Source: Candidatus Sumerlaeota bacterium (GTDB taxonomy: Bacteria > Sumerlaeota > Sumerlaeia > SLMS01 > JAHLLQ01). From it: a DNA stretch of 64,000 nt. The translations under genes and the position numbers were made by a program. Each line of letters opens with the position of its first letter. Position 1 is the first letter of the stretch. Below, piece by piece: positions 24,023 through 33,260 of this stretch. The stretch is from the NCBI GenBank assembly GCA_030156535.1, contig JASGMJ010000003.1, positions 124,001 through 188,000 of the forward strand, given 5' to 3'. The notes below the pieces were generated by a model. The model ran no database searches and was not told the DNA's origin. It was given only the letters and a program-made list of their open reading frames with translations.

Positions 24023-25060
24023 TCACGGGTTCTCTTCCCTGATCCGCTTCCTGAGCCCGAACCATTTGCGCCGGGCATGGCGTTCGGCGAAGTAAGCCAT
24101 ACGTGCGGCCGGACCCAGGGCGCTCCATGTTTCGTGTGCCGCGGGAGCGAGCTGCGTGGCGATCTCGACCCATCGTTCCGCGTGAGCTGCGGTGGTGATG
24201 GTGCGAGCGCGCATGAGGCCGTTGCTCGCCATGGCCTGGCGGAGTTGCACGTCGGCGCGCAGGCGGTCGAGCGCGGCGAGTGCCTCCTCCACAGAGTCGA
24301 CTTCGAGATAATCGTGGGGCGTCCGGCGTTCCGCACGGCAGGACGACTCGCGCCCCAGAACTGCGGGCACTCCGGCGAGCCATGCGTTGTGGAGTTTCGT
24401 GGCGGGCTTGTGCGTGTGCAGGTGGGGGGCGTGGAAGCGGCGCACGGCGAGCACGGCGTCGGCGTCGGCGTAGTCGTGCCAGGTCTCTGGCCCGCGCACG
24501 ATCCAGCGCAGGCCGCGTTGCTCCAGCGCCTGGCGCCAGCCATCGGAGGCGAGCTCGGGGGCGAGCTCGGCGGGCTTGCCCATGTAGACGACGTTCTCGA
24601 AGCGTTCGCCCCGGCGTGCGTCGCGCGGGAGCAGGCCCGGCTGGGGCGGGTGGGGGAGGAAACGCTCGATGGGCAGTGCGCCAAACGGAGACGGCGGAAT
24701 CTCGCCGATCTGGGCGGGGTTCTGGCAGAGCAGTACCTGGGCATAGGGACGGCGCGGCGAATCGGCTACGGTGCAGACGAAGGTGAGGCCGCGGGGTGGC
24801 TTCCAGGAGATGGGGATGCTGCAAGCCGAGGCGATGAGGATGCCGCGTTCGGGTAGTTGATCGGTGAGCGTGCAGTCGATTCCGGCGCGGCGGAGCAGAA
24901 GGAACGGGTAGATCGTCCAGGGACCGATGACGGATGCGGCGAGGGCGCGCAGGGCGTCTTCGGGAGAGGCATCGCCCGCGAGAGCGGCGTCCACCAGTGG
25001 GCGTGCGGTGCGCACATCGGCGGGGCCGGCGTGGAAGAAAAGTGGGGGAATGGGGGGCAT
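24023..25060 (-). CDS. Glycosyltransferase-like protein
   Basis: A 345-residue soluble protein with weak resemblance to GT-B glycosyltransferases. The C-terminal half has a UDP-sugar-binding-like order: NVVYMGKPAELAPEL, LRWIVRGPETWHDYADADAVLAVR, KLHNAWLAGVPAVLG, VDSVEEALAALDRL and a final helix-rich region. The segment resembling TKL.NA...G.P (KPATKLHNAWLAGVPAV) is the donor-binding motif. The N-terminal acceptor domain is divergent. The start at MPPIPPLFF was chosen as the first ATG fitting the fold. It is convergent with the upstream secreted protein gene, 10 bp apart. The substrate is unknown. Confidence 0.6.
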   Translation of the reverse strand: MPPIPPLFFHAGPADVRTARPLVDAALAGDASPEDALRALAASVIGPWTIYPFLLLRRAGIDCTLTDQLPERGILIASACSIPISWKPPRGLTFVCTVADSPRRPYAQVLLCQNPAQIGEIPPSPFGALPIERFLPHPPQPGLLPRDARRGERFENVVYMGKPAELAPELASDGWRQALEQRGLRWIVRGPETWHDYADADAVLAVRRFHAPHLHTHKPATKLHNAWLAGVPAVLGRESSCRAERRTPHDYLEVDSVEEALAALDRLRADVQLRQAMASNGLMRARTITTAAHAERWVEIATQLAPAAHETWSALGPAARMAYFAERHARRKWFGLRKRIREENP

Positions 25061-25195
25061 GAGCGCCTGCTTACTTGCAAGGGCCGGAAAGCGTTGCACC
25101 CGGCGGCTGCGTCTGTCTCCCTGTCTCTCGCCCGTTGGGACTCCCGGGGGGATTCCCAACAACCCACGGGCACTATCTATCCGCAGAGGTGCAGC

Positions 25196-26791
25196 ATGGT
25201 GAGAGCAAGGGCGATTCTGTCGCTGGCACTGTTACTCTTTGCGCTTGGTTGCGCATCGAAGCTGGCTGGTATGGGAGCGGGGAACATGATCGACGATGGG
25301 ATTCCGCCGGCGGACCGTGAGTTCCGCGCGGCGTGGGTCGCGACTGTGGCCAATATCGATTGGCCGAGCAAACCGGGCCTTTCCACGGCCGAGCAGAAGG
25401 CAGAGGCACTTGCCATTCTTGACAAGTGCGCCGAACTCAACATGAACGGCGTTGTGTTCCAGGCGCGCCCGCATTGCGACGCGCTCTATGCGTCGGAGCT
25501 TGAACCGTGGTCCTACTACATCACGGGCAAGCAGGGACAGGCCCCCAACCCGTACTACGATCCGCTGGAGTTCTGGGTCGAGGAGGCTCATGCGCGCGGC
25601 ATCGAGCTGCACGTGTGGTTCAACCCCTATCGCGCGCATCACAAGGCCACGAAGGGCGAGCTGGCCCCCAATCACGTGAGCAACACGATGCCCGACGTCG
25701 TGCGCAAGCTGGCCGATGGAACCTGGTGGCTCGATCCCGCCGACCCGCGCGTCCAGGATATTTCGGTCAACGTCGTCATGGACGTGGTGCGCCGCTACGA
25801 CATCGACGGCGTGCATTTCGACGACTATTTCTACCCCTATCCGTCGTACAACGGCGGCAAGGATTTCCCCGACGATCCGACGTGGGAAGCGTATCTGGCG
25901 GCGGGCGGCACGCTCGACCGCGGCGACTGGCGCCGCAAGGCCGTCAACGACTTCATGTACCGTCTCTACAACGAGATCAAGGCGGAGAAGCCCTACGTGA
26001 AGTTCGGGCTCAGCCCGTTCGGCATCTATCGCCCGGGCTACCCGGCGTCGATCAAGGGCTTCGACCAGTACGAGAAGCTCTACGCCGACGCGGGCTTGTG
26101 GTGGCGTGAGGGCTGGGTGGATTACTACACGCCGCAGTGCTACTGGCCGATCGCCCAGGTGCCGCAGAGCTTCCCGATCCTCGTTGCCTGGTGGAACAAG
26201 GAGAACAAGCACGGCCGTAACCTGTGGCCGGGCCTTGGCACCTACCGCATCAACAACGATCCTGAGAGCAAGAACTTCCGTCCGGCGCGCGAAGCCGTGA
26301 ACGAGATCATGACGGTGCGTGCCATCGTCGACGAGGGCCCGGGACCGGGACACGTTCACTTCAGCATGAAGCACCTGCTGAACAACCATGAGGGTGTGAG
26401 CGATCTGTTGCTGGCAGGCCCGTATGCAAGAGAGGCACTGGTGCCGCCGTCGCCGTGGCTCGATTCCGTGCCGCCCGCGCCGCCCGTTGTCACAGCCACA
26501 CAGAACGGCGAGAACCTCGTCATCGAATGGTCGCAGGCCGGCGATGAAGAGGCATTCGTCTGGGTCGTGTACATGCACCAGGGTGGAGCGTGGAAGTACG
26601 ACGTCGTGCCGGGAAGCCGTACGAGCCACACCGTGCAGACGATGGGTACGCTCAAGCGCACCGTGACGACAAATCAAGGGACGGACGTCGAGGAAGTCGA
26701 AGAGCCCGCAAAGCCCATCGACAAGATCGCCGTTTCGGCCGTCGATCGTTGCGGCAACGAAAGTCTCCGCACGATCATCGCCATCAAGTAA
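25196..26791 (+). CDS. GHL10-type glycoside hydrolase lipoprotein
   Basis: A 531-residue surface lipoprotein. The signal MVRARAILSLALLLFALGC has a lipobox with Cys19. The catalytic barrel is of the glycosyl-hydrolase-like 10 (DUF187/YngK) family: EFRAAWVATVANIDWPSKPG, NMNGVVFQARPHCDALY, GIELHVWFNPYRA, DPADPRVQDI, DIDGVHFDDYFYPYP, and WVDYYTPQCYW. A C-terminal FN3-like domain (PPAPPVVTATQNGENLVIEW) ends the protein. Relatives act on peptidoglycan or related glycans; the substrate is not settled. A GAGGTG site precedes the ATG. A strong terminator follows. Confidence 0.9.
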   Translation: MVRARAILSLALLLFALGCASKLAGMGAGNMIDDGIPPADREFRAAWVATVANIDWPSKPGLSTAEQKAEALAILDKCAELNMNGVVFQARPHCDALYASELEPWSYYITGKQGQAPNPYYDPLEFWVEEAHARGIELHVWFNPYRAHHKATKGELAPNHVSNTMPDVVRKLADGTWWLDPADPRVQDISVNVVMDVVRRYDIDGVHFDDYFYPYPSYNGGKDFPDDPTWEAYLAAGGTLDRGDWRRKAVNDFMYRLYNEIKAEKPYVKFGLSPFGIYRPGYPASIKGFDQYEKLYADAGLWWREGWVDYYTPQCYWPIAQVPQSFPILVAWWNKENKHGRNLWPGLGTYRINNDPESKNFRPAREAVNEIMTVRAIVDEGPGPGHVHFSMKHLLNNHEGVSDLLLAGPYAREALVPPSPWLDSVPPAPPVVTATQNGENLVIEWSQAGDEEAFVWVVYMHQGGAWKYDVVPGSRTSHTVQTMGTLKRTVTTNQGTDVEEVEEPAKPIDKIAVSAVDRCGNESLRTIIAIK

Positions 26792-26817
26792 GCAGCACGA
26801 AGCAAGAGACGTTCACC

Positions 26818-26843
26818 AGGGCCGGCTCGCAAGAGCCGGCCCT
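26818..26843 (+). terminator. Hairpin terminator after the GHL10 gene
   Basis: A perfect 11-bp stem AGGGCCGGCTC / GAGCCGGCCCT with a GCAA tetraloop, 27 bp after the stop codon, followed by TTGCATT. The T-run is short but the stem is very stable. Confidence 0.75.
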
Positions 26844-26942
26844 TTGCATTGGGGGCGGTGAGTGGGACACCGCACCACGGAGACAGCGCTGCCATCCCCC
26901 TTCTTCTTCGTTTCGATACGTGCGATTGCTGATTATCTGTGT

Positions 26943-27422
26943 CTACGCTCGCCATGCGAGTGAGCGCTCGCGGAAGCGGCGGGCAAACTCGGCGTCCTCG
27001 ATGTCCTTGTCGGTTTCGAGCAGCAACTCGGGGAGAATGATCGGGCGCTTGTCCTTGCCGCGGGCAGCGAGAACGAACCAGCCCCGGCAGGCGAGCTCCG
27101 GTTCCTTCTCCTCGTACGGATCGCGGCGGAATACGTCCACGCGTGCGACAAGGCTGGTGCGGGCAACGTAGGCAACCCGCGAGTGCGTCTCGATGATCTC
27201 GCCCACCATGATGGGCGTGATGAAGCGGACGTGGTCCATGCTGACCGTGACGAAGGGGACGTGGGCGAACTCGACGGCGGCAAGGAACGCCGCCTTGTCC
27301 ATCAGGGCGAGAACCTTGCCGCCGAACATGGTGCCGTGGGTGTTGGTGTCACTCGGGAAGACGATGTCGGTCGTCTCGACCTGGGGCGAACGGGAGGGCT
27401 TTGGGGACGGAGTCGAAGTCAT
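26943..27422 (-). CDS. Acyl-CoA thioesterase (YciA/BFIT-type hotdog fold)
   Basis: Hydrolyses acyl-CoA esters in the cytoplasm. The 159-residue single hotdog domain shows TDIVFPSDTNTHGTMFGGKVLALMDKAAF, the family box with the catalytic Asp/Asn-Thr region. It continues with VTVSMDHVRFITPIMVGEIIETHSRV and a C-terminal PELLLETDKD. The ATG at 27422 begins just before the domain. It is the last gene of a three-gene minus-strand run, 22 bp after the D-aminoacylase, which may supply the acyl products it handles. Confidence 0.9.
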   Translation of the reverse strand: MTSTPSPKPSRSPQVETTDIVFPSDTNTHGTMFGGKVLALMDKAAFLAAVEFAHVPFVTVSMDHVRFITPIMVGEIIETHSRVAYVARTSLVARVDVFRRDPYEEKEPELACRGWFVLAARGKDKRPIILPELLLETDKDIEDAEFARRFRERSLAWRA

Positions 27423-27444
27423 GAACAGTTGTCTCGGTGGGATG

Positions 27445-29652
27445 CTATTGGATGACCCAGTTGCTCGATGCAGTGGTCTTCGAATCATAGGAGCGCAGCA
27501 CGCGGCCGGAGAGCGTGCCGGTGTACGTGCCATTGCTGACGGCCACCTCGCCGTTGACAAGCACGAACGGGATGCCCAGCGGCGTCGTGGATGGCGAGTC
27601 GAACGTGGCGCGATCGATCACCTCGTCGGGGTCGAGCACGACGATGTCGGCGAAGAAGCCGGTCTCGATGCGGCCGCGTGCCTGCTCGAGCAGGCGGAAC
27701 TGGCGCGCGGCAAGGGTTGACGTCTTGCGGATGCACTCTTGCTGGTCGAAGAAACCGAGTTCGCGGCCGTAGGTGCCCCAGAGGCGCGGGAACGTTCCCT
27801 GGCCACGCGGATGGCTGCCCGTTGGCCCGTCGGATCCCATCATCACGCGCGGATGAACGATGAACGTGCGCACGTCGTCCTCCTGCATGGTGTGATAGAT
27901 GGCACTGGCGCCGCTGCGGCCGATGTTATCGATGATGACGTCTTCGGGGTCCTTGCCAAGGGACGTGGCGACGTCACTGAGATACTGACGGGCGTAGCTC
28001 CCTGAGATCAGGTAGACGCGGTCGGCCCCGCCACGCCCGGCGATGAGATCGCGAATGCCCTGCTCCAGTTCCTCGCGGCGATTGTTGACGGCGTCGCTCC
28101 AGTTCGATTCGGCCCAGTCGGGAATCAGAACGTCGATGGTGGTTTGCGAGGCGGTGTAGGGATACTGATCGAGCCAGACATCCACGCCGTCGGCGATGGC
28201 CTGGTCGACGAGTGCGAGGAACTCATCCGAGAACCCCCAGACCGCAGGCCCCACGCACTTGGCGTGCGAGATCTGAACGCGTGCGCCGCTCTCGCGGCCG
28301 ATGCGGAGAGCTTCCTCGACGGCGGCAAGCACGTCTTCGCCCTCTGAGCGCATGTGCGTGGCGTAGAGTCCGCCTTCTTCCTTCGCGGCGGCGGCGAGCT
28401 CGATGACTTCCTCGGTCGTTGAATTGAACCCGGAATAGTAGATCAGCCCAGTGGAAAACCCGAACGCACCGGCCTGCATCCCGGTGGCGATGTTGGCCTT
28501 CATCTGCTGCATTTGCGCAGGGGTGGGGGTCGTGCCGCTGAGTCCCACGTTGGCGCGGAGCTGGTTGTGCCCGATCAGGCCAATGTAGTTCGTGCCGAGG
28601 CGTCCGGCGAGGCCGTCGTAGGTGGAGCCGAGGGTGGGAATCGAGGGCGAGGCCCCGCAGTTGCCGTTGACCATCGTGGTGACGCCCTGGCGGAGGTACT
28701 GGGCGTTGGCGCTGGCGCCGTCGGCATGGCAATGCGTGTCGATGAAGCCGGGGACGACCAACAGCCCCGTGGCGTCGATGGTGCGGCTGGCGGTTGCGCC
28801 GTCGAGTTCGCCGATGGCGGCGATGCGGTCGCTCCGGATGCCAACGTCAGCCTGCACCGGATCGGAGTCGCCGTCGCGGTAGACCGTGCCGTTGAGAATG
28901 AGAACGTCGTAGTCGGCTTCGGGCAAGGGAGTGAACTCGGCGGTGAAGTCGTCGAAGTATCCAGCGTAGTCACCGTTGCTGTACGTGTAGAATCCCGCGC
29001 CGCCGTTGCGCAGAGCAAGGCTTAGCGTGCCCGTCGCCGCGGGAGCGTCCATATCGTCGACGTAGGCGGAGACCGTGTTGCCTTCGACTGTGAGGCGGAA
29101 GCGATGCCAGCCACTCGGCCATGACGTGCCGTTGACGATGTAGCCCTGGGTGGCGGCGCCGTGTTGCGCGGGGTCGATGCCGAGGTAATCCCAGGACACG
29201 CCGTCGTGGGCCTGAAGCTTCACCCAGCCGTCGCCGCTGTCGCCCGGCTCCTGGTGGTCGGGGTCCCAGGCGAGACGGATCATGTGGACGCTGCCGCTTT
29301 GTGAAGCGCTCGCCACGATGCCCTGATAGCCCCCGTGTTTGACGGCGCCGTCGTTGCCTTCGCAGAAGACCCACGCCTCGGCCGTCATGTCCGTGGCGGG
29401 GCCACCGGTCAGCGCGAGATGAACGCCACCGGTGTTCTCATCCGCTGCTTGTTGGAAAACCCCCAGGCCGCCGTTGGGCAGAGCAATCCCGGAGAGGCGC
29501 GGTGCGGTGGCCGCTTCAATGACACTGCCGGTGCCGTCGGCGATGGTCCAGGGCAGCGCGTCGGTGGGAGTCTCGAAGTCGTCGGCGACCGATTCGGCGC
29601 TCGAGAGCGCCGCGAAGGAGGAAACACAGAGGCCAATAAGCAGGCATCGCAT
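27445..29652 (-). CDS. Secreted N-acyl-D-amino-acid deacylase with N-terminal LamG-like domain
   Basis: Removes acyl groups from N-acyl-D-amino acids outside the cytoplasm. The 735-residue protein has a signal peptide (MRCLLIGLCVSSFAALSSAES). A ~220-residue beta-sandwich (DDFETPTDALPWTI ... GWHRFRLTVEGNTVSAYVDD) of the concanavalin/LamG type follows. Then comes an amidohydrolase barrel with FIDTHCHAD (His307, His309), VNGNCG with the metal-ligand cysteine, ATHMRSEGED, VQISHAKC and GSDGPTGSHPRGQG. Typical D-aminoacylases lack the N-terminal domain and are ~480 residues. The ATG at 29652 has GGAG upstream. It lies between an M14 peptidase and a thioesterase gene. Confidence 0.9.
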   Translation of the reverse strand: MRCLLIGLCVSSFAALSSAESVADDFETPTDALPWTIADGTGSVIEAATAPRLSGIALPNGGLGVFQQAADENTGGVHLALTGGPATDMTAEAWVFCEGNDGAVKHGGYQGIVASASQSGSVHMIRLAWDPDHQEPGDSGDGWVKLQAHDGVSWDYLGIDPAQHGAATQGYIVNGTSWPSGWHRFRLTVEGNTVSAYVDDMDAPAATGTLSLALRNGGAGFYTYSNGDYAGYFDDFTAEFTPLPEADYDVLILNGTVYRDGDSDPVQADVGIRSDRIAAIGELDGATASRTIDATGLLVVPGFIDTHCHADGASANAQYLRQGVTTMVNGNCGASPSIPTLGSTYDGLAGRLGTNYIGLIGHNQLRANVGLSGTTPTPAQMQQMKANIATGMQAGAFGFSTGLIYYSGFNSTTEEVIELAAAAKEEGGLYATHMRSEGEDVLAAVEEALRIGRESGARVQISHAKCVGPAVWGFSDEFLALVDQAIADGVDVWLDQYPYTASQTTIDVLIPDWAESNWSDAVNNRREELEQGIRDLIAGRGGADRVYLISGSYARQYLSDVATSLGKDPEDVIIDNIGRSGASAIYHTMQEDDVRTFIVHPRVMMGSDGPTGSHPRGQGTFPRLWGTYGRELGFFDQQECIRKTSTLAARQFRLLEQARGRIETGFFADIVVLDPDEVIDRATFDSPSTTPLGIPFVLVNGEVAVSNGTYTGTLSGRVLRSYDSKTTASSNWVIQ

Positions 29653-29689
29653 GGGGCGCTCCAAGGCTTGCAGGATTTTGCGAAGGCCG

Positions 29690-30505
29690 CTACTCCGCCT
29701 CGTTCAGGTCCTCCAGGTTGCAGTTCACAAACGCCAGCAACCCATCGCGGTTGACCCGCCACATTTCATCGAAGGCTGCGGAATCGGGGGTGCCACGCGG
29801 CAATTCCAGAGTGACCATCGGAATGCCAAGTTCCTTGCCCGCATAGGTTCCATAGGACCCCGGCGTGGGGTAGCCGATGTAGGGTTCGACCGGGTAGCCG
29901 TTGTACTCGGCGAGGAGTTCGGCGAGCGCGAGGCCGTTGGGGCCGTCGTTGTTGTTGCACTTGCGGGGCTGATGAACGGTGAGGATCTTGTCCGGCTGCA
30001 CCTCGGCCATGAGCTTGAGAACCGTGCGTGTCTCGGGCTCCGAGGCGGGGGCCTCGCCGAAGTCCACGTGGCCGCGTCTGCCGGGTTGCTGGCCCCAGTT
30101 GCTGGTGGGGTAGTTTCTGTTCAGATCGACGTCGCGGGCGTTGTTGCGCGTGCCGTGCACAAGGCCATCGGGGTTGAGGATTGGGACGATGACGACTTTC
30201 TTCCCCTCCGCGATGAGCGTGGGATCGTTGTGCAGCAGGTTGGCGAACTCGTAGCCGAAGCGCGGGGTGCTGGACTCGTTGCCGTGGAAGCACGTGAAGA
30301 AGAGCGTCACGTCATCGCCGTCGCCGAACTCAGCCATGTAGATCGGGCGATTCTCGACCGAGCGCCCGACTTCCTCCCACGCAATGTGGCGGAACTGATG
30401 ATGATACGTCTCGTCGATTGCATTGTCCGCGGACGTTTTGGCCTGACCACGGGCGCAGGCCGTTGCCAGCAGAAGCAGAAAAGCGAGTGTGGCGAATCGC
30501 AGCAC
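29690..30505 (-). CDS. M14 zinc carboxypeptidase/amidase lipoprotein (MpaA-like)
   Basis: A 271-residue exported zinc peptidase. A lipoprotein signal (LLLLATAC, Cys17) precedes an M14 domain with metal ligands HGNES (His74, Glu77) and His179 in LTVHQP. Substrate residues lie in DVDLNRNYPT (Arg130), and the catalytic Glu234 in VTLELPRG. The small, compact domain resembles murein tripeptide amidase MpaA or DUF2817 proteins, so peptidoglycan peptides are likely substrates. A GTG start with GAGGT upstream is used. It heads an operon with the D-aminoacylase (37 bp gap) and thioesterase, suggesting turnover of D-amino-acid-containing peptides. Confidence 0.87.
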   Translation of the reverse strand: MLRFATLAFLLLLATACARGQAKTSADNAIDETYHHQFRHIAWEEVGRSVENRPIYMAEFGDGDDVTLFFTCFHGNESSTPRFGYEFANLLHNDPTLIAEGKKVVIVPILNPDGLVHGTRNNARDVDLNRNYPTSNWGQQPGRRGHVDFGEAPASEPETRTVLKLMAEVQPDKILTVHQPRKCNNNDGPNGLALAELLAEYNGYPVEPYIGYPTPGSYGTYAGKELGIPMVTLELPRGTPDSAAFDEMWRVNRDGLLAFVNCNLEDLNEAE

Positions 30506-30710
30506 GGCAGACCTCGTTCATTGTGGCATGGTTTCCGATGAACCGAATCCTACTTTGTCGTGCAGGTATGGCGAGGGGAATATGCGCCGTCGCCCGTCCA
30601 GAAGGGTTTCGTTTTGATCAGTGGCGGGAACGGGATCGTCCTCTTGCGGCCGCCCAGGGATCAGAGGCACGTTTCGCAAACAGGTCAGGCAGAAACAGGA
30701 GGCGGCGCGC

Positions 30711-31535
30711 ATGACGGGCGAATGGAAACGGATGGCGGGGACGAATGGCCTGCCGCGGATCGTGTTCGACGACGGAACGGTCGCGGCCGAGTTGTATCTG
30801 AACGGTGCGCACCTGACGGCGGTGGAAAACCGCCGGACGGGGCGTTCGCTGCTGTGGCTGCTGCCGGATGCTGAGTTCCTGCCCGGGCGCGCCATTCGCG
30901 GCGGCGTGCCGCTCATCTTCCCGTGGTTTGGCAAGCATCCCGATCCGTCAATGCCGGGGCATGGCTTTGCGCGTAACCGGACGTGGACGGTGGCCGCGAC
31001 GGCGGGCAATCGCGCCGAATTGACGCTGGAGGATTGCGAGGAGACGCGCGCGCTGTGGCCGCATCGGTTTCGGGCACGCCTGGGCGTCGAGGTCTCCGAG
31101 GGCGGCGTGGCGATGGACCTGACGATCGCGAACACGGATTCCGCCGCGTTCACCTACGAGGCCGGGTACCATCCGTACTTCGCCGTGGGCGATGTGCGCG
31201 ACGTGCAGGTGGAGGGACTTGAAGGGTGCCGGTATCTGGACAAGATACTGGGCGGCGAGGCCGTACAGCAGGGCGGCGTGCGCTTTCCCGGCGTGATCGA
31301 CCGCGTGTACGTCGAGCCGGCCGGCGATGCGGTGATTCGCGAGGGCGCCGAGGCACGCGTGCGCGTATCGCGCTCGGAGGCGCGGGAAATTGTTGTGTGG
31401 AATCCGGGTGGTGGGAGAAACGGCTCGCCTGCGCCGCCATTCGTCTGCGTCGAACCGGCGACATGTGTGGAACACCGCGTGACAATCGGGTCCGGAGAGG
31501 AACACACGATGGCCACGCGGTTTGAGTGGATCTGA
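30711..31535 (+). CDS. Glucose-6-phosphate 1-epimerase (YeaD-type mutarotase)
   Basis: Interconverts alpha and beta anomers of hexose 6-phosphates. The 274-residue galactose-mutarotase-like fold shows GAHLTAVENRRTGRSLLWL, AIRGGVPLIFPWFGKHPD, MPGHGFARNRTW, a catalytic His/Glu pair in AGYHPYFAVGDV and VVWNPGGG, and FVCVEPATC, all typical of the YeaD/Hexose-6-phosphate mutarotase group. AGGAGG lies 9 bp before the ATG at 30711. It is divergent from the M14 peptidase and convergent with the antiporter. It probably supports general sugar catabolism. Confidence 0.9.
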   Translation: MTGEWKRMAGTNGLPRIVFDDGTVAAELYLNGAHLTAVENRRTGRSLLWLLPDAEFLPGRAIRGGVPLIFPWFGKHPDPSMPGHGFARNRTWTVAATAGNRAELTLEDCEETRALWPHRFRARLGVEVSEGGVAMDLTIANTDSAAFTYEAGYHPYFAVGDVRDVQVEGLEGCRYLDKILGGEAVQQGGVRFPGVIDRVYVEPAGDAVIREGAEARVRVSRSEAREIVVWNPGGGRNGSPAPPFVCVEPATCVEHRVTIGSGEEHTMATRFEWI

Positions 31536-31546
31536 GAAGGGTCTCC

Positions 31547-32962
31547 TTAGGCCGTTGCGTCCTTCGGCAGGCGCGTCAGGCAGGCCTTGAGCAGCGGCGG
31601 CGTGACGAATGTCGTCAGCACAACCATGATGACGATGGCGGAGAAGGTGCCCGGAGAGACGACGCCGAGCGCCAGCCCGATGTTCGCGAAGATGAGCCCG
31701 ACTTCGCCGCGCGGAATCATGCCGACTCCCACCGTGATGCGTGACCACAGTGGCCCGCGCACGGTCAGGGCGCATGCGAGCTTGCCGAGAACGGCGGCCA
31801 CCGTGAGCGCCGATGCCAGCAGAAGCACCTCGACATTCAGAAACGTTTCCAGCCGCACCTGGATGCCCATCTGCACAAAGAAGATGGGCACGAAGATGAT
31901 CGTGAGCGGATAGAGGAGATGGTGCAGGGCCTCGGTGCTGCTCGAGTATTTGTCGTCGAATGTGAAGTGCGTGAGGTGGCGGTCTTCGAGAATAAGGCCC
32001 GCGGCAAACGCGCCGACGATCGTGGCGAGACCGACTTTGTTGGCAATGAACGAAAGGAGAAAGCAGAAGCCGAGAGCGGAGGTGAGCACGAGACGGCCCC
32101 CGCGAAAGCGCGCAATGTGGCGGAACACGGGAGGGAGTGCAAAGAGGCCGAGGACGATGGAGGCGACGAGGAAGAGCAGCGCCTTGAATGTGACGAGGGT
32201 CGCGAGGGCGAGGACACCGCCGCCTTCGCCCTTGCCCGCGCCGGTGATGATGCCACCGACGACGGCGAGCACGATGAGGCCGAGAACGTCGTCGATCACG
32301 GCGGCACCAAGCACGATGCGCGACTCACGGCGGTCGAGCTCGGCGAGATCCTTCAGCACGCGCGCGGTGATGCCGACGCTCGTCGCGGAGAGCGCGGCGC
32401 CGAGGAACATGTGCACGTGAACGGGATTCACGCCGGGGGGCAGATCGTGCAGCAGCAGGGCGCTGGCCGCCCACCCGAGCGCAAAGGGAACGGCGACGCC
32501 CGTGAAGGCGACGATCACCGAAGCCCAGCCGACTTTCAGCAGGTCGAGCAGGCGCGTCTCCAGCCCGACTTCAAACAGCAGCAGGATCACGCCGATACGC
32601 GCGAGAATGTCGATGTGCGAGCCCGTGAGACGCGCATCGGAAATCAGTTGCACGGGCACGAGGCCGCCGAGCGGCAACAAGGAGAGCGCGCCAATCGCAA
32701 CACCGGTGAGCAGTTCGCCGAGCACGGGCGGCTGGCCGATGCGCTCGGCGAAGTGCCCGCCAAGCCGCGCGACGAAGATGATGACAAGTAGCTCCAGGAT
32801 GACGTTGACCACGGGGTCAACGTGCCCCGCGCCCCCGGAGGCCGCGCCGTGCCCGTCGCCGGCGAGTGCCTGGCTCACGGCAAGCGCCAACCCAATCAGG
32901 AGCGGAATCACCATGAATGTAAAACGACGACTGCGTTGCGAAGAGGAAGAAGAAGGGGACAT
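31547..32962 (-). CDS. Kef/CPA2-type cation:proton antiporter
   Basis: A 471-residue membrane protein with about 12-13 helices. It has a monovalent cation/proton antiporter signature: IGQPPVLGELLTGVAIG, GVILLLFEVGLETRL, LSATSVGITARVLKDL, IVLGAAVIDDVLGLIVLAVV (with the ion-binding DD pair), FVPIFFVQMGIQV and GVGMIPRGEVGLIFANIGL. It lacks the cytosolic TrkA-N domain of KefB/C and so resembles GerN/NapA. The N-terminus contains a signal-like helix and a His/Gly-rich loop. The ATG at 32962 is the best guess; 32914 is an alternative. It moves Na+ or K+ against H+. Confidence 0.9.
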   Translation of the reverse strand: MSPSSSSSQRSRRFTFMVIPLLIGLALAVSQALAGDGHGAASGGAGHVDPVVNVILELLVIIFVARLGGHFAERIGQPPVLGELLTGVAIGALSLLPLGGLVPVQLISDARLTGSHIDILARIGVILLLFEVGLETRLLDLLKVGWASVIVAFTGVAVPFALGWAASALLLHDLPPGVNPVHVHMFLGAALSATSVGITARVLKDLAELDRRESRIVLGAAVIDDVLGLIVLAVVGGIITGAGKGEGGGVLALATLVTFKALLFLVASIVLGLFALPPVFRHIARFRGGRLVLTSALGFCFLLSFIANKVGLATIVGAFAAGLILEDRHLTHFTFDDKYSSSTEALHHLLYPLTIIFVPIFFVQMGIQVRLETFLNVEVLLLASALTVAAVLGKLACALTVRGPLWSRITVGVGMIPRGEVGLIFANIGLALGVVSPGTFSAIVIMVVLTTFVTPPLLKACLTRLPKDATA

Positions 32963-33260
32963 GAGAACCGTTCGGTTGTCGACCCGCGAGAGATTCTTGC
33001 GCGGGGACACGGCGGTTGAGAGGCACCACGAGAGCCCTTGGGGACAAGCCGGATAATATTGCTTGGGGCATGAATGTTTGATTTGAAGGCGGACCGCTTT
33101 ATTTGACGCTCAGCGTTTGCAAAGAGTACGGCTTTGCGAGCGGCGCGCGTAGTGCGACGAATCCAATCGTGATGTTCACCCTCACGTTCTTGCAGTCTCA
33201 TGAGGCCAAGGAACATGAAGCCGTTTCCACTCACTTGCGCAGTGAATGGACTCGGCCCCC

